Source of the DNA: an uncultured Paracoccaceae bacterium
Lineage (GTDB): Bacteria > Pseudomonadota > Alphaproteobacteria > Rhodobacterales > Rhodobacteraceae
DNA length: 64,000 bases
Assembly: GCA_947497985.1 (NCBI GenBank)
Contig: CANMIX010000014.1
Location: 1-64,000 of the forward strand
Direction: 5' to 3'
Below, piece after piece: positions 62,869 to 64,000 of this stretch. Below the pieces are notes generated by a model. That model had not been told where the DNA came from. It ran no database searches and saw nothing but the letters and a program-made list of their open reading frames with translations. Both the position numbers and the translations under genes were made by a program. Within the stretch, counting starts at the first letter, position 1, and each line of letters begins with the position of its first letter.

Positions 62869-64000
62869 TTGAAACACTCACCTATCTATTCACAGCAGTG
62901 CATCGCCATCGTGCTTTTGGCCTCACTGCTTTGTATCTCGCTTCCAGATGCTGCACTCGCGGATCTGGTTTGGCACAATGGTCGCTGGATCGATGAACGT
63001 TCGCTGCGTAATGCCAATGGATTTTCTTTGGAAACGATGATGTCGCTCTCTCGCATTGCGGTCATGGGCGGCGCTACCCTACTCGGCTTTATGATTGGCT
63101 GGTTCTTTTCACCCGAAGCAAAAGAGCTTCGCCGCGCCATCCTAGGCCTTCTCGCCATTTTGGCTGGGCTTTACATTCTGATGGTCGATGACGCTGTGAG
63201 CTGGAGCATGGCGTTTTTGATCGGCCTGTGTGGCTTTTGTTGGGGCATTGGGTACTGGCTTGGACGCGGTCTGCAAGGGCTTATGAAACCGCCATCTACG
63301 TTTGGGTCCGCAAAATGGGCGAATGGCGATCATCTGAATGACAAGAACCTCTTTGATGGCGAAGGCATCTTCTTGGGCAAGTTCCGCGTCGGCGAAACCG
63401 TGCGGAATATCATCTACAAAGGGGATCGTCATCTCTTCACCTATGCTCCCACACGTGGCGGCAAAGGTGTCTCGCAGATCATTCCAAACCTGCTGCGTTA
63501 TCTGGGTTCTGTTTTGGTGATCGATCCCAAAAGCGAAAACCTGCAAGTGACAGCCAAAGCTCGTATGGAAATGGGACAAGAAGTTTACGCGATTGATCCA
63601 TGGAATATCGGCGCGACCAAAGTTGGACTGGAACCTGCACGGATCAATCCGCTGGATTGGCTGAAACTCGCAGATATCGACGCACCAGAAAACGCGATGA
63701 TCTTGGCGGATGCACTGATCAAGAAAAACAACAATGGGGATGCTTTTTGGCAAGAAGAATCCAAGTCATTGCTGCAAGGCCTGATCCTTCTGGTGGCATT
63801 TGATGGACATTATGAGGGTAAGCGTAATCTGGGCACAGTTCGGGATCTGTTGTTGGTGACTGGCGATGATCAAATCGAGTTGTTCACCTATATGGCCAAT
63901 TCGATCCACCCGCTCATTGCCAGCACCGGTGCACGGTTCTTGCAAAAAGATCCAAAGCTCTTGTCCAATGTTCTGGCATCTGCACAGGCTGAGACACATT
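62869..64000 (+). CDS. TraG/VirD4-type coupling protein, 3' part outside window
   Basis: From TTG 62869 (GAGGAGAAG upstream) a frame stays open to the window end, over 375 residues. The N-terminus has hydrophobic helices (CIAIVLLASLLCISLPDAAL, then AVMGGATLLGFMIGWFF and MAFLIGLCGFCWGIGYWL). The ATPase domain begins with a Walker A FTYAPTRGGKGVSQIIPNLL and VIDPKSENLQVTAKAR. Walker B lies beyond the edge. It links the relaxase-DNA complex to a type IV secretion channel. Its presence indicates that a conjugation module continues to the right. Confidence 0.88.
   Translation, partial: MKHSPIYSQQCIAIVLLASLLCISLPDAALADLVWHNGRWIDERSLRNANGFSLETMMSLSRIAVMGGATLLGFMIGWFFSPEAKELRRAILGLLAILAGLYILMVDDAVSWSMAFLIGLCGFCWGIGYWLGRGLQGLMKPPSTFGSAKWANGDHLNDKNLFDGEGIFLGKFRVGETVRNIIYKGDRHLFTYAPTRGGKGVSQIIPNLLRYLGSVLVIDPKSENLQVTAKARMEMGQEVYAIDPWNIGATKVGLEPARINPLDWLKLADIDAPENAMILADALIKKNNNGDAFWQEESKSLLQGLILLVAFDGHYEGKRNLGTVRDLLLVTGDDQIELFTYMANSIHPLIASTGARFLQKDPKLLSNVLASAQAETH

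Overview
The window looks like chromosomal DNA of a marine Rhodobacterales (Roseobacter-group) alphaproteobacterium. The evidence is a complete RcGTA-type gene transfer agent cluster, the fabD-fabG-acpP-fabF-mltG and rpsF-rpsR-rplI neighbourhoods, a VPLPA-type sorting tail, Hint/RTX exported proteins and moderately GC-rich codon use. The first ~160 bases are G/C homopolymer and are probably an assembly or sequencing artefact. The last ~3 kb carries conjugation/mobilisation genes and runs off the right edge.

Layout. (1) 0.2-14.7 kb, minus strand: GTA genes g1 to g15 in canonical order, followed by a truncated gene of a small GTA-linked family. (2) 15.0-15.5 kb: a small DoxX-like membrane protein and a strong terminator. 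(3) 15.6-32.2 kb: a phosphonate super-locus of three units. The first is a plus-strand cassette (PhnD-, PhnC- and PhnE-like transporter, SAM methyltransferase, PhnM-like amidohydrolase, xylose-isomerase-like TIM barrel). The second is minus-strand phnFGHIJKLM. The third is minus-strand phnCDE1E2, a small P-loop kinase and a hexapeptide acetyltransferase. The plus-strand cassette and the third unit meet stop to stop. (4) 32.3-34.9 kb: carboxymuconolactone-decarboxylase-like protein, rpiB, and an ECF sigma factor with an exported SnoaL-like protein. (5) 35-41 kb: mltG, fabF, a HisA-like protein, acpP, fabG and fabD. (6) 41-48.2 kb: a cytochrome b561-YceI fusion, a LamG-RTX-Hint protein, a COG0523 GTPase behind a Zur-like site, an exported YceI, an inositol monophosphatase and a membrane protein of unknown function. 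(7) 48.4-55 kb: rpsF-rpsR-rplI, a VPLPA-CTERM protein, a glycine-zipper lipoprotein, a lytic-transglycosylase lipoprotein, a second Hint protein and trigger factor. (8) 55.5-59.6 kb: a stand-alone single-module NRPS (C-A-PCP-TE). (9) 60-64 kb: small ORFs, then mobC, a relaxase and the start of a TraG/VirD4 coupling protein.

The most interesting part is the phosphonate locus. Its PhnJ lacks three of the four cysteines known from E. coli PhnJ (two of the three Fe-S ligands and the catalytic cysteine) although its reading frame is intact, while the PhnI zinc histidine pair is kept. No phnN is visible, and a FlaR-like kinase gene sits in the locus. Near-identical palindromes (core AATTCATTCG) lie just upstream of all three units, which predicts one PhnF-controlled regulon that includes the uncharacterised plus-strand cassette. 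This could be a divergent C-P-lyase-like pathway with its own transporter and processing enzymes. That is an inference from sequence and needs biochemical proof.
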